The notes: generated by a model from the letters alone, not told the origin. DNA of 64,000 bases from VXNE01 sp965206615 (GCA_965206615.1 CBDBKI010000005.1:744001-808000), one strand, 5' to 3'. Positions 1-9,243 are shown, counted from the first letter of the stretch. Numbers and translations are program-made.

Positions 1-1
1 C

Positions 2-106
2 GAACGCGAGCGGGCGGGGCTGAGGGAGGTATTCCTGCTGCCGCCCATGGAGTTCGCCGAAGAGATGCTGACGGATTTTGCCGAGCAGGTGATGGCGCGC
101 TATTGA
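2..106 (+). CDS. C-terminal end of an oxidoreductase, possibly luciferase-like (partial)
   Basis: Only the last 34 codons of a forward gene lie in the window, ending at TGA 104-106. The tail reads as an amphipathic helix ending in FAEQVMARY. This resembles the C-terminal helix of luciferase-like (LLM class) flavin oxidoreductases, where a motif of the type 'FAEEVMP' closes the barrel. That family assignment is inference from a very short stretch; no catalytic residues are visible. A composite hairpin repeat follows 24 bases downstream. Confidence 0.4.
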   Translation, partial: ERERAGLREVFLLPPMEFAEEMLTDFAEQVMARY

Positions 107-129
107 GGCACCTGTTGCGGCGATAACGT

Positions 130-225
130 GTAGGGGCCGCCCTTGTGGCGTCCCGCTTCGAATTCACCCACAGCCCCGGGCGACCACGAGGGTCGGGGAC
201 GGGCGACCACAAGGGTCGCCCCTAC
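130..225. repeat. Composite double-hairpin repeat (locus 1)
   Basis: Begins GTAGGGG and ends CCCCTAC. The right half is a perfect hairpin: GGGCGACC (201-208), loop ACAAG, GGTCGCCC (214-221). The left half (133-154) is an imperfect version of the same design with loop CTTGT. It belongs to the family seen at 4.2, 16.5, 33.6, 50.8, 51.1, 54.8, 58.8 and 60.2 kb. It fills the gap between a forward gene and the 3' end of a reverse gene. Confidence 0.8.
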
Positions 226-249
226 AGCGTCAGCGCCCGTCCCACGGCG

Positions 250-1116
250 TCAGTCGTACCGTCCCAACGCCAGCCTTGCCTTGGCGAAATCGGGTCCCTC
301 GCGCCCGAAGCCGAGGAAGTTGTTGACGCCGAGCAGATCCGCGAACTCGGGTGGGTTGCGGTCGAGCATCTCCTGGGTCACGCCTTCCCGAATGAGTTCC
401 TGGGTGCGGATGTAGGAGCGGCAGTAGACGACCGCTGCATTGACCCGGAGTCCCGGCACCTTTCGGTCGTAAGCCGCGTGCCACGTGTTGCCGGCGCAGA
501 CCACCACCGATCCGGCCTTCATCTCGAGTGGTATGCAGTCCGGGTTCGTGTAGACGTTGCTTTCTTCCTCGGACACTGGCCGGCGCAGCAACTGGTTGCT
601 CCCGGGGACCACGGCGAACGCGCCGAGGTCTCGCTCGTAGTCGACCAGGGCGTAGTTGGCCACCGCGACCGACACCGGATTCGAGAGCTGCAGCGTCCAC
701 TGGTCGGTGTGCAAACGCGGGGTCGGTCCCCCTTTCGTGCGCACATGGGAATAGATTGTCGAGAGCACCATGCTCCGGCCGAGCAGGTATCGCATCAGCG
801 CGACCGTGTACTCGTTCTGCGCCAGCTTCTCGAAGACGGGATCCTCGTAGAGCAGGTAGCAGCCCTCCCGCACCTTGCCGCCGTCCCAGGTGTGCAGGTC
901 GAGTGGCTTGCCGGTCTTGTCGCTGACCTGCGCGACGATCACGTCGCGCATGTGCCTGACCATGTCCACCGGCATGGCGTCGGGGACGACCGTGTACCCC
1001 TGCTCCTCGAGTTCGAAGACGTTCTCCTCGAGCCCCAGCCGGCGTATCTCGCCGAAGACGATCTCGCGCGACGTCGGTTCGCGCTCCTGTGCAAGGTTCT
1101 CTGCTGCTTCGCTCAT
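250..1116 (-). CDS. Phytanoyl-CoA dioxygenase (PhyH) family protein, copy 1
   Basis: A 288-residue Fe(II)/2-oxoglutarate-dependent oxygenase of the PhyH family. The metal-binding facial triad is visible: H136 and D138 in LHTDQW, and the distal H213 in TWH, followed by R224 in PGLRVN, the usual 2-oxoglutarate carboxylate ligand. PhyH enzymes hydroxylate acyl-CoAs or many other small substrates; the substrate cannot be read here. It lies 22 bases downstream of a paralogue of exactly the same length (1139-2005), and most of the C-terminal half is identical between them, so this is a tandem duplication. The pair is probably co-transcribed from upstream of 2005. Confidence 0.85.
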   Translation of the reverse strand: MSEAAENLAQEREPTSREIVFGEIRRLGLEENVFELEEQGYTVVPDAMPVDMVRHMRDVIVAQVSDKTGKPLDLHTWDGGKVREGCYLLYEDPVFEKLAQNEYTVALMRYLLGRSMVLSTIYSHVRTKGGPTPRLHTDQWTLQLSNPVSVAVANYALVDYERDLGAFAVVPGSNQLLRRPVSEEESNVYTNPDCIPLEMKAGSVVVCAGNTWHAAYDRKVPGLRVNAAVVYCRSYIRTQELIREGVTQEMLDRNPPEFADLLGVNNFLGFGREGPDFAKARLALGRYD

Positions 1117-1138
1117 GGGGCAGGCGCCTCCAACGGCT

Positions 1139-2005
1139 TCAGTCGTAGCGTCCCAGTGTCAGCCTGGCCTTGCCGAAGTCCGGTCCCTCGCGCCCGAAGC
1201 CGAGGAAGTTGTTGACGCCGAGCAGATCCGCGAACTCGGGCGGGTTGCGGTCGAGCATCTCCTGGGTCACACCTTCCCGAATGAGTTCCTGGGTGCGAAT
1301 GTAGGAGCGGCAGTAGGCCACGGCGGCGTTGACGCGCAGTCCCGGCACCTTGCGTTCGTAAGCCCCGTGCCAGGTACAGCCCGCCGTCACGACCACCGAG
1401 CCGGCCTTCATCTCGAGGGGGATGCAGTCGGGGTTCCCGTAGACGTTGCTCTCTTCTTCGGACACCGGCCGGCGCAGCAACTGGTTGCTCCCGGGGACGA
1501 CCGCGAAAGCCCCGAGGTCGCGCTCGTAGTCGACCAGCGCGTAGTTGGCAACGGCGATCGAGACGGGGTTCGAGAGCTGCAGCGTCCACTGGTCGGTGTG
1601 CAGCGGGAGCGGCGCGTCGCCCTTGGCGCGTACGTGGGAATAGATGGTCGAGAGCACCATGCTGCGGCCGAGCAGGTATCGCATCAGCGCGACCGTGTAC
1701 TCGTTCTGCGCGAGCTTCTCGAAGACCGGGTCTTCGTACAGGAGGTAGCAGCCTTCCCGGAGCGTACCGCCGTCCCAGTTGTGCAGGTCCGGCTTCTTTC
1801 CGGTCTTGTCGGCGACCTGGGCGAGGATCACCTCGCGCATGCGCTCGACCTGGTCCATGGAGAGGGCGTTCTCGACGATGGAGAACCCCTGTTCCTCGAT
1901 CTCGACGACGTTCTTCTCGAGTCCGAGCCTGCGGATCTCCCCGAAAACGATCTCGCGCGACGTCGGTTCGCGCTCCTGCATCAGGTCCACTGCCGCTTCG
2001 CTCAT
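1139..2005 (-). CDS. Phytanoyl-CoA dioxygenase (PhyH) family protein, copy 2
   Basis: A 288-residue paralogue of the downstream gene, with the same Fe(II) ligands (H136, D138, H213) and the 2-oxoglutarate arginine in PGLRVN. The ATG at 2005 was chosen because GGAGGTG lies about 10 bases before it and because it aligns with the start of copy 1 (both begin MSEAA); an open frame continues upstream to 2227 without such support. Differences from copy 1 cluster in residues 34-80 and around 129-134, next to the active-site HxD, so the copies may differ in substrate. The start faces a divergent DUF3604 lipoprotein gene at 2212, leaving about 200 bases for both promoters. Confidence 0.86.
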   Translation of the reverse strand: MSEAAVDLMQEREPTSREIVFGEIRRLGLEKNVVEIEEQGFSIVENALSMDQVERMREVILAQVADKTGKKPDLHNWDGGTLREGCYLLYEDPVFEKLAQNEYTVALMRYLLGRSMVLSTIYSHVRAKGDAPLPLHTDQWTLQLSNPVSIAVANYALVDYERDLGAFAVVPGSNQLLRRPVSEEESNVYGNPDCIPLEMKAGSVVVTAGCTWHGAYERKVPGLRVNAAVAYCRSYIRTQELIREGVTQEMLDRNPPEFADLLGVNNFLGFGREGPDFGKARLTLGRYD

Positions 2006-2211
2006 CGCGTAAAACACCTCCAAGGGGTCGGTCGGGTCGGGAGCGCTTGATGCTAGCCGACTCGCTGGAACGGGACAACCGCGGGAGGTTGAAGAGCCGC
2101 GTTTCCCGATCGACAACCGTTCCGGCGAGCGGCGGTCGCGAGGGGTGGTCCGAGCGCGTCGTGCCGCGTGCGTGATAACTTTGCGCGCACGGTGGGTGGG
2201 GAGGACATTCG

Positions 2212-4233
2212 ATGCAAGCGCGATCAACTCTGGTGCTGGGACTGGTTCTGGGTCTGGCGGGCTGCACGGACGACGCGGTGCGTGTCGAGGACCATGGGGT
2301 CGAGCCGCCGGTCGAGCGCGGACGGACGGCGGGATACAACGCGCAGCGCAACGTGTACTTCGGCGACCTGCACGTCCACAGCCGCCACTCCATGGATGCG
2401 TACAGTTTCGGTACGCTGGTGTCGCCGGACGAGAGCTATCGCTACGCCCGGGGCGAGACCCTGACCAGTCCCTTCGGTCACGAGATGCGGCTGCGCGAGC
2501 CTCTCGACTTCCTCGGAGTCACCGACCACGGCATCTTCCTGGGTGTCGTGGCCGAGTGGGCAGACCCGCAGAGCAGGACCGGTCAGTTGCCGGGCGCCGA
2601 GGCCTTCCACGACATCAACCGGCCGGAGAACCTCGAGTACTGGTCCCTGCAGTCCCGCAACATGGCGTTCCGCGGGACCGCGGGACGCATCAGGTCGCTT
2701 CCCGCGAGTGCCTGGGAGCGGTTCCAGGCGTGGCGCACGAACCATCCGGCGCGGGAACTCGCCGCCTTCGACGATGACGCGCACCGCTCGGCCTGGGCAG
2801 ACATCGTCGCGGCCGCGCAACGCCACAACGACCCGGGCAACTTCACGGCGTTCATCGCCTACGAGTGGACCGCATCGACGCCCCAGCCGGAATCCGCGGC
2901 GTACCACCGCAACGTGGTATTCGCCTCCTCCCGCGCCCCGGCGCGGCCGTTCACGGCGATCGACTCCCATGAGCCGGAAGACCTCTGGAAGTGGATGGAC
3001 CGGCTGCGCGCCCAGGGCGTCGAGAGCCTCGCCATTCCGCACAACTCCAACGGGTCGAACGGCCAGGCGTTCCGCCTGCGCTACTCCGACGGGCGGGCGA
3101 TCGACACCGACTTCTCGGCGCTGCGGATGCGCAACGAACCGCTCGTCGAGATCACGCAGGTGAAGGGCACGTCCGAGACGCATCCACGCCTTTCGCCCGA
3201 CGACGAGTGGGCGGACTTCGAAATACTGAACTCGCGCAAGGGCAAGACGACGCAGTGGAGCGAGCCCCGGGGCAGCTACGTGCGCGACGCGCTCAGAAAC
3301 GGCATCGCACTGGCGCAGGAGGGCCGGGGCAATCCCTTCCAGTTCGGCTTCATCGGTTCGAGCGACACGCACAACGGCGCATCGTCGTTCGACGAGACCG
3401 CCTACTTCGCATCGTCGCCGTTCTTCGGGACGGCGGAAAACCGGTCGTCCGTTCCGGTCTCCCGCGAGCGTCTCGACTACCTCGCCACGCTGCCGCCCGA
3501 GGTTCAGCCGTGGGTGAACACCTCGGACGAGGAACAGGGCACGTACTTCGGCATACGCGACGCGCAGCGGGGGGCGTCCGGACTCGCGGCGGCGTGGGCG
3601 GAGGAGAACACCCGGGAGTCGATCTTCGCGGCGTTGCGGCGCAAGGAGACCTACGGCACGTCGGGCAACCGCATCCGGCTCCGGTTCTTCGGCGGGTTCG
3701 ATTACGGGGCGCTCGACATCGAGGGGGAGGATCTCCTCGAGGCGGCGTACGCGGGTGGCGTGGCCATGGGCGGCGACCTCGTCGCGACCGACGGGTCCGC
3801 CCCGGGGTTCCTGGTATGGGCCCAGCGCGATGTCCATGGCGCCCCCTTGCAGCGCGTGCAGATCGTCAAGGGCTGGTATGACACCGGGTTCCGCAAGCAG
3901 ACCAACGAGCGGGTGTACGACGTCGCCTGCTCCGACGGCCTCGCCGTCGATCCCGAGACGCACCGCTGCCCGGACAACGGAGCGCGCGTGAACCTGGACG
4001 ACTGTTCGATCCCGGCAGACCTTGGCGCGACGGAGCTGAAGGCCGTGTGGACGGATCCCGACTTCGATCCGGGCGACGGCGACGCGTTCTACTACGTGCG
4101 CGTCCTCGAGAACCCGACCTGCCGGTGGAGCACGTGGGACGCGGTGCGCAACGGCGTCCAGCCCCGGTCGGGCCTCGCTGTCACGATCCAGGAGCGCGCG
4201 TGGTCCTCACCGATCTGGTACGCAAGCCCGTAG
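2212..4233 (+). CDS. DUF3604 (PHP-like) lipoprotein, paralogue 1
   Basis: A 673-residue exported lipoprotein. A short hydrophobic signal ends in the lipobox LAGC with C18. The DUF3604 domain follows, related to PHP-type metallophosphoesterases. Candidate metal ligands are H54 and H56 in FGDLHVHS, the histidine in VTDHG, IPHNSN in mid-protein and GSSDTHN near two-thirds of the length. The C-terminus carries a conserved CRWSTWDAV / WSSPIWY module shared with paralogues at 6680 and 54888. No reaction is established for DUF3604; outer-membrane or periplasmic hydrolysis is inference. The stop codon TAG (4231-4233) lies inside the GTAGGGG end of a hairpin repeat. Confidence 0.85.
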   Translation: MQARSTLVLGLVLGLAGCTDDAVRVEDHGVEPPVERGRTAGYNAQRNVYFGDLHVHSRHSMDAYSFGTLVSPDESYRYARGETLTSPFGHEMRLREPLDFLGVTDHGIFLGVVAEWADPQSRTGQLPGAEAFHDINRPENLEYWSLQSRNMAFRGTAGRIRSLPASAWERFQAWRTNHPARELAAFDDDAHRSAWADIVAAAQRHNDPGNFTAFIAYEWTASTPQPESAAYHRNVVFASSRAPARPFTAIDSHEPEDLWKWMDRLRAQGVESLAIPHNSNGSNGQAFRLRYSDGRAIDTDFSALRMRNEPLVEITQVKGTSETHPRLSPDDEWADFEILNSRKGKTTQWSEPRGSYVRDALRNGIALAQEGRGNPFQFGFIGSSDTHNGASSFDETAYFASSPFFGTAENRSSVPVSRERLDYLATLPPEVQPWVNTSDEEQGTYFGIRDAQRGASGLAAAWAEENTRESIFAALRRKETYGTSGNRIRLRFFGGFDYGALDIEGEDLLEAAYAGGVAMGGDLVATDGSAPGFLVWAQRDVHGAPLQRVQIVKGWYDTGFRKQTNERVYDVACSDGLAVDPETHRCPDNGARVNLDDCSIPADLGATELKAVWTDPDFDPGDGDAFYYVRVLENPTCRWSTWDAVRNGVQPRSGLAVTIQERAWSSPIWYASP

Positions 4234-4360
4234 GGGACGGGCTTGTCCCGTCCCGAATCGTGCACGTTCCCGGCACGGCCTTGTAGGACGGGCTTGTCCC
4301 GTCCCGTCTTTGAACATCGTGCACAATCCCGGCGCGGGCGACCGCAAGGGTCGCCCCTAC
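4230..4360. repeat. Composite hairpin repeat cluster (locus 2)
   Basis: Two type-B hairpins are followed by one type-A hairpin. The first B is GGGACGGG (4234-4241), loop CTTGT, CCCGTCCC. The second B has arms 4286-4292 and 4298-4304. The A hairpin is GGGCGACC (4336-4343), loop GCAAG, GGTCGCCC. The block starts GTAGGGG and ends CCCCTAC. The spacers share a CGTGCAC core followed by TCCCGG. The first TAG is the stop codon of the upstream gene. Confidence 0.85.
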
Positions 4361-4419
4361 AATCTCCCGTCCTCGTCTTAACGGGCGGTCGCGAGGATCG
4401 CCCCAGGGCCGGTCCACGT

Positions 4420-5538
4420 TCAGCCGTCGCCCAGCAGGTCCCCGCCGTAGCGATCGTACGCCTCGTTCGACGCCACGAGATGTTGCGCGGAGCCGTGCAC
4501 GTCCCGGAAGCAGCGTTGCAGGATGCTGTCGTCGAAGATCGCCGTGGCGCCGAGGAAGTGGAAGAGGTGCGAGACCACTTCGGCACAGAGGCTCGTACCG
4601 TAAGCGGTCGTGGCCGTAACCTTGTTCTCCTGCGACGCGGTGAGTTGGCCGTTCGCCTGGCACAGCTCCCAGGCTTCTTCCAGCGTCGCGATGCCGAGCG
4701 CGCGCACGCTCGCCAACTGGGTCTGCGCCTTGCCGATCTCGTAGGCGAACGCCTCGCGCCTGCTCAGCGTGCTGCTGAAACCGCGGGATTTCGTGCGCGC
4801 GTGGGCCCTGGCCTCGGCGAGAAACCGCTCCGCGACGCCCAGGGTGAAGCCGAGGTTCTCTCCGGCCACGTAGACGAAAAAACTCAGGCCGAACTCCGGA
4901 CCGCCGCGCAACGGCGGCTGCATGGGATTGATCACGCGGTCGGCGGGCACGTGCACGTCTTCGCACGCGAGGTCGATGCTGGCGGTGCCCTTGAGCGCCA
5001 TCACGTTCCACTCGCCCTGCCGGCGGATGTCGCGCATGGGTATGACCACCGGGCGGAGGCCGGGCGAGTCCTCCTCGCCGACCGCGGTGACCAGCGCCCA
5101 GTCCGCGTGCATGCAGCCGCTCGCAAACTTCCAGACGCCGTTCACGACGAGCCCGCCGGCCGTGTTGCGGAAGCGACCGGTGGGAGCCGATACCGCGGCG
5201 AAGAACGGGGCGGGGTTCGCGGCGAACACTTCCCGGAACCCGGCCTCGGGCAGCTTGGCGGCCGCGATGCTCGCGGCCCCCGCATGGTTGAAGCCGGTCC
5301 AGCCGGCGGTGGCGTTCTCGAAGGCGAGCGCGGCGAAGTAGCGCAACTGCTCTGCGAGGGTCAGGCCGTCCCCGCCGGCGTCAACGGGCGCCTTCACCAT
5401 GGGCACGCGGAGTTCGCGCATGAGAGCCACCAGTGCGTCCGGCGCTGTGCCGAGGCGGTCCGCTTCGGCCGCGGTCGCATCCAGTATCTCGTGGTGGTCG
5501 TGGATTTCCGCGATCAGCGTGTCGATCGTTCGGCTCAT
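4420..5538 (-). CDS. Acyl-CoA dehydrogenase-fold flavin monooxygenase (HsaA/HpaB-like)
   Basis: A 372-residue protein with the acyl-CoA dehydrogenase fold: an N-terminal helical domain, a central beta domain (about 115-210) and a C-terminal helical bundle ending DRYGGDLLGDG. The sequence resembles the group that includes two-component flavin-dependent hydroxylases such as HsaA and DszC rather than a true acyl-CoA dehydrogenase, since no obvious catalytic glutamate is seen. The ATG at 5538 follows the upstream extradiol dioxygenase by 4 bases, so the two are almost certainly co-transcribed. A monooxygenase followed by an extradiol ring-cleaving dioxygenase is the classic order in aromatic or steroid-ring degradation. 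No flavin reductase partner is seen nearby. Confidence 0.7.
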   Translation of the reverse strand: MSRTIDTLIAEIHDHHEILDATAAEADRLGTAPDALVALMRELRVPMVKAPVDAGGDGLTLAEQLRYFAALAFENATAGWTGFNHAGAASIAAAKLPEAGFREVFAANPAPFFAAVSAPTGRFRNTAGGLVVNGVWKFASGCMHADWALVTAVGEEDSPGLRPVVIPMRDIRRQGEWNVMALKGTASIDLACEDVHVPADRVINPMQPPLRGGPEFGLSFFVYVAGENLGFTLGVAERFLAEARAHARTKSRGFSSTLSRREAFAYEIGKAQTQLASVRALGIATLEEAWELCQANGQLTASQENKVTATTAYGTSLCAEVVSHLFHFLGATAIFDDSILQRCFRDVHGSAQHLVASNEAYDRYGGDLLGDG

Positions 5539-5542
5539 CGGT

Positions 5543-6472
5543 TCAGTGCGCCCGGTTCCAGCCCTCGATGACGGCCTCCATGTCGACCGGACGGAAGAAC
5601 ACCTCCGGCTGCTGCTTCTCGCCCCAGACGGACCAGGAGTCCATGGGATTCCAGTCCTCCCTGATCGTCCAGGCGTCGTCGTCCGCAATCTGGTCCATGT
5701 CCGCGAAGAACTCGAAGAACGTGCCGCTCGGGTCCCGCAGGTACCAGAAGATGTTGCCGCCGATCTGGTGCCGGCCAGGCCCGGCGATCTGGTTCTCCTG
5801 ACCGTTGTCGAGCAGGTACCGGGTCGCCGCGCGGAACACGGAGTCGAAGTCGTCGTGTTCTATCGCGTAGTGGTTCAGGTAGGGCACCGGTCCGGGCGTC
5901 ACCAGGAAGTTGTGGTGATCGTGCGAGCAGCGCAGGAACGTGGCGAAACCGCCCCCGATCCTGTCGGACACGCGAAAGCCGATGGCCTCGCAGAGCGCGG
6001 CGGTCTTGTGCGGTTCGGGCGAACCGACCACCACGTGACCGAGGCGGCGCGGCACGCGGGGTTTCTCCTCGAGGATCACTTCGGCGCGCTTGCCAAGACG
6101 GTTGCGCTCGCCCGGGAAGTTCATGACGCGTTTCGGCTGCAGCGGCACGTCGGCCACCGCGCCAGGTTCCACGACGTAGGTCCACTCGTTGACCGGATCC
6201 CGGACGGTCAATTGCCCGTTCCGAAGGTCGTAGGCGACCCCGAGCCCGTCGAGGCGGGCCGCCGCGGCCGCGAGGTCGGCTTCGTCTTCACACAGGATGC
6301 GCAGCGCGCGCAGTTGCCGGTAGGGAGCCTCGCTCAATCGGATCTGGTCGGGCCGGTCGGCGGTCCCCCAACGGCGATTCCCGCCGACGAGGCCGATCTC
6401 GCGGTAGAAGTCGTCGAGTTGCGCCGGGTCGGGCGCTCCGACGGACATTTCCTGCAGCCTGTGTAGTGCCAA
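5543..6472 (-). CDS. Extradiol ring-cleavage dioxygenase (VOC superfamily, BphC/HsaC-like)
   Basis: A 309-residue protein with two tandem vicinal-oxygen-chelate modules, the layout of type I extradiol dioxygenases. The Fe(II) ligands of the C-terminal module are present: H146 in RRLGH, H201 in LNHYAIEHDD and E254 in GTFFEFFAD. The family cleaves catechol-type rings next to the hydroxyls. It is the first gene of a two-gene unit with the flavin monooxygenase at 4420, which would supply the catechol. Start ATG is at 6472; AGGAG lies just upstream. The natural ring substrate cannot be inferred. Confidence 0.8.
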   Translation of the reverse strand: MALHRLQEMSVGAPDPAQLDDFYREIGLVGGNRRWGTADRPDQIRLSEAPYRQLRALRILCEDEADLAAAAARLDGLGVAYDLRNGQLTVRDPVNEWTYVVEPGAVADVPLQPKRVMNFPGERNRLGKRAEVILEEKPRVPRRLGHVVVGSPEPHKTAALCEAIGFRVSDRIGGGFATFLRCSHDHHNFLVTPGPVPYLNHYAIEHDDFDSVFRAATRYLLDNGQENQIAGPGRHQIGGNIFWYLRDPSGTFFEFFADMDQIADDDAWTIREDWNPMDSWSVWGEKQQPEVFFRPVDMEAVIEGWNRAH

Positions 6473-6679
6473 GGGGATCTCCTCTTTCGAGGGGACGAAA
6501 CGTGAACGCGAAACGGACCCATGTTAGCGGTGTTCTTCCGGCAGGTGCGAACAAGGATCTCGGACCGTGCCATGGCTGGTACACGTCCCTTTGCCGTTTT
6601 GCGCGGCGCCTGTCCATGTGATCGGCAGACGCGTGTTACCTTTGAGCGACACGAGAGTGCGCTATCGGAGGGGATTGCG

Positions 6680-8710
6680 ATGCGACTGCGATGGATGGGG
6701 TTGTCGGGGCTGCTGTGGATTCTTGCCGGGTGTTCGGACGACTCGGTGCAGCTCCAGGAATTTGGCGCGGAGCCGACGGACAGCGCTCCGACGCCGGGCT
6801 ACAACTCGGAGCGCAATGTCTATTTCGGTGACCTCCACGTGCACACGCGCTACTCCATGGATGCGTACCTGCTCGGTACGGAGGTGTCGCCGGACGAGAG
6901 CTACCGGTACGCGAAGGGCGAGACGCTCACCAACTCCTTCGGCGTCGAGATGGCGCTGCGGGAGCCCCTCGACTTCTACGCGGTCACCGACCATGGCGTC
7001 TTTCTGGGCGTCATCGCCGAGTGGGCGGACCCGACGACCGGGGTGGGGCAGCTGCCCGGCGCGGCCCCGTTTCACAACGTCAACGCGTTGCCGGAGAACA
7101 ACCGGCACTGGGCGGCCCAGGAGCGTTCGGTGCTCTTCCGGGAGAACATGGGCGCCTTCCGTGCTGCGCCGGCCGATGCGCTCGTGCGGTTCAATGCGTG
7201 GCGCACCAACAACCCTGCGATGGCGCTTGCGGCGTTCGACTACGACGCGCACCGGGACGCCTGGCACGACTCCGTCATGGCGGCCGAACGACACAACGAC
7301 CCGGGCAACTTCACGGCCTTCATTGCCTACGAATGGACCGCGTCCACCGACCGGCCGGAATCCTCGGCCTATCACCGCAACGTCATTTTCGAGTCGTCCA
7401 GGGCGCCGACCAGGCCGTTCTCCCTGATCGACTCGAACGATCCTGAGAAGTTGTGGGGGTGGATGGACCGGCTGCGTGCCCAGGGCGTCGACAGCCTGGC
7501 CATTCCGCACAACACGAACCAGTCCAACGGACAGGTGTTTCGCCTGAAGTACTCCGACGGTCGGGCGGTCGATGCGGAGTTCGCCGCGATGCGGATGCGC
7601 AACGAGCCTTTGGTCGAGATCACGCAGGTGAAGGGCACCTCGGAGACGCATCCGCGCCTGTCGCCGGACGACGAGTGGGCCGACTTCGAGATCCTCAACA
7701 CGCGCAAGGGCAAGATCTCGCAGTGGAGCAATCCGCACGGCAGCTACGTGCGCGAAGCCCTCGCCAACGGCATCGCGCTCGAACAGGAAGGACGCGGTAA
7801 CCCGTTCAAGATGGGCTTCGTCGCGGCGACCGATACGCACAACGGCGCCCCATCCTTCGACGAGTCGGACTATTTTGGCTCCGCCCCCACTTCCGGTACG
7901 CCCGAGAACCGCGCCGCCGTGCCCGCGTCGCAGGAACGCCTCGACTACATCGCCGGGCTCTCCCCGCAGGCGCAGGAGTGGGCCGGCCTGCTCGACGAGG
8001 AACAGGGCACCTATCTGGGGATACGCGGTGCGCAGTTCAGCGCGTCGGGGATGGCCGCGGTCTGGGCCGAGGAGAACACGCGCGAAGCGATCTTCGCCGC
8101 CTTCCGCCGCAAGGAAACGTATGGCACGTCCGGCAACCGGATACGCGTGCGGTTCTTCGGCGGGTTCGACCTTGCCGAACTCGACCTCGATGCGGCGGAC
8201 CTGACCGCGCAGGCTTACGTTCGCGGCGTTCCCATGGGCGGCGATCTCGTTGCCGGCGACGCCTCCCCGCCGCAGTTCCTGGTGTGGGCGCAGCGCGATG
8301 TGCACGGGGCTCCCTTGCAGCGCGTCCAGATCGTGAAGGCGTGGTATGACGCGGGCTATCGCAAGCAGACGAACGAGCGCGTCTACGATGTCGCCTGCTC
8401 GGACGACCTGGCGGTAGACCCCGAGACACACCGCTGTCCGGACAATGGCGCGACGGTGGACCTGAGCGACTGTTCCATTCCGGAGGATGTCGGCGCGACC
8501 GAGCTGAAGACCGTGTGGGTGGACCCGGACTTCGACGCGGACGACGGCGACGCGGCGTACTACGTGCGCGTGCTGGAGAATCCCACCTGCCGATGGACCA
8601 CGTGGCAGGCGGTACAGGAGGGGTTCCAGCCACGGCCCGGGATCGCGGCAACGATCCAGGAGCGCGCCTGGTCGTCGCCGATCTGGTACGGAGCGCCGGC
8701 GACGGAGTAA
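6680..8710 (+). CDS. DUF3604 (PHP-like) lipoprotein, paralogue 2
   Basis: A 676-residue paralogue of the gene at 2212, collinear along its whole length. The ATG at 6680 was chosen because GGAGGGG precedes it and a signal with lipobox LAGC (C18) follows directly; the frame is open further upstream but without a signal. The HxH metal motif is H53/H55 in FGDLHVHT, with VTDHG, IPHNTN and a DTHNGAPSFDE stretch downstream. The C-terminal module CRWTTW / WSSPIWYG is conserved. Unlike the other two paralogues it ends in TAA and is not terminated by a hairpin repeat. The aromatic-degradation pair lies between paralogues 1 and 2 in opposite orientation. Confidence 0.86.
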   Translation: MRLRWMGLSGLLWILAGCSDDSVQLQEFGAEPTDSAPTPGYNSERNVYFGDLHVHTRYSMDAYLLGTEVSPDESYRYAKGETLTNSFGVEMALREPLDFYAVTDHGVFLGVIAEWADPTTGVGQLPGAAPFHNVNALPENNRHWAAQERSVLFRENMGAFRAAPADALVRFNAWRTNNPAMALAAFDYDAHRDAWHDSVMAAERHNDPGNFTAFIAYEWTASTDRPESSAYHRNVIFESSRAPTRPFSLIDSNDPEKLWGWMDRLRAQGVDSLAIPHNTNQSNGQVFRLKYSDGRAVDAEFAAMRMRNEPLVEITQVKGTSETHPRLSPDDEWADFEILNTRKGKISQWSNPHGSYVREALANGIALEQEGRGNPFKMGFVAATDTHNGAPSFDESDYFGSAPTSGTPENRAAVPASQERLDYIAGLSPQAQEWAGLLDEEQGTYLGIRGAQFSASGMAAVWAEENTREAIFAAFRRKETYGTSGNRIRVRFFGGFDLAELDLDAADLTAQAYVRGVPMGGDLVAGDASPPQFLVWAQRDVHGAPLQRVQIVKAWYDAGYRKQTNERVYDVACSDDLAVDPETHRCPDNGATVDLSDCSIPEDVGATELKTVWVDPDFDADDGDAAYYVRVLENPTCRWTTWQAVQEGFQPRPGIAATIQERAWSSPIWYGAPATE

Positions 8711-8721
8711 ACCCGGGGCCG

Positions 8722-9243
8722 TCAGCGTCGGTCGAACACCCGCACCGCGTGCACGTCGCGGCCGCCGGTCTTGACGGCCACCTCGACGCGCAGTAGGCGC
8801 CCGCCGCGTTCGAGGCGCATCGTTTCGCGGCCGCGCGTCAGGTTGCGGCGCGAATCGATGATGAGGGCGCCTTCGTGCCAGCCGGCGCGAATCACCCAGA
8901 AGCCGCGTTCGCGCTCGCCCCAGGAAACGTCGCGGTAGGTGCCGTTGGCGTACTGGATGCCCATGGAGTGGGCGTCCTGCTCGATCGTCATGCGCCCGGT
9001 GTCGAGGACGGGGAAGTCCTCGGTCACGAAGATACTCGATGCTTCCGCGTCCCGCTGCCGGCCACGCAGGACGTCGCGGTCCTCGAGGCGGCGGATTTCC
9101 TCGAGATCCGGGGCGGCGTCGCTTTCGTCGGTGTTGAGTTGCCAGACCCCGGAGAGGTCGAACGATGCGGGCGGCGGTTCCTCGAGCGTCGCCTGACAGC
9201 CCGTGGCCGCGAGCAACGCGATCGGGAGCAGGAGGCGGAACAT
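8722..9243 (-). CDS. Small lipoprotein of unknown function
   Basis: A 173-residue protein with a cleavable lipoprotein signal (LLAATGC, C18) and a mature part predicted mainly beta: SGVWQLNTDESD near the N-terminus, and repeated strands such as GTYRDVSWGERERGFWVIRAGW. The pattern resembles small beta-barrel lipoproteins found with exporters, but I do not recognise a named family. It is the last gene of a five-gene operon; its ATG overlaps the TGA of the alpha/beta hydrolase by one base (ATGA), which implies translational coupling. A role in the envelope with the upstream MacAB-like exporter is inference from position only. Confidence 0.7.
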   Translation of the reverse strand: MFRLLLPIALLAATGCQATLEEPPPASFDLSGVWQLNTDESDAAPDLEEIRRLEDRDVLRGRQRDAEASSIFVTEDFPVLDTGRMTIEQDAHSMGIQYANGTYRDVSWGERERGFWVIRAGWHEGALIIDSRRNLTRGRETMRLERGGRLLRVEVAVKTGGRDVHAVRVFDRR

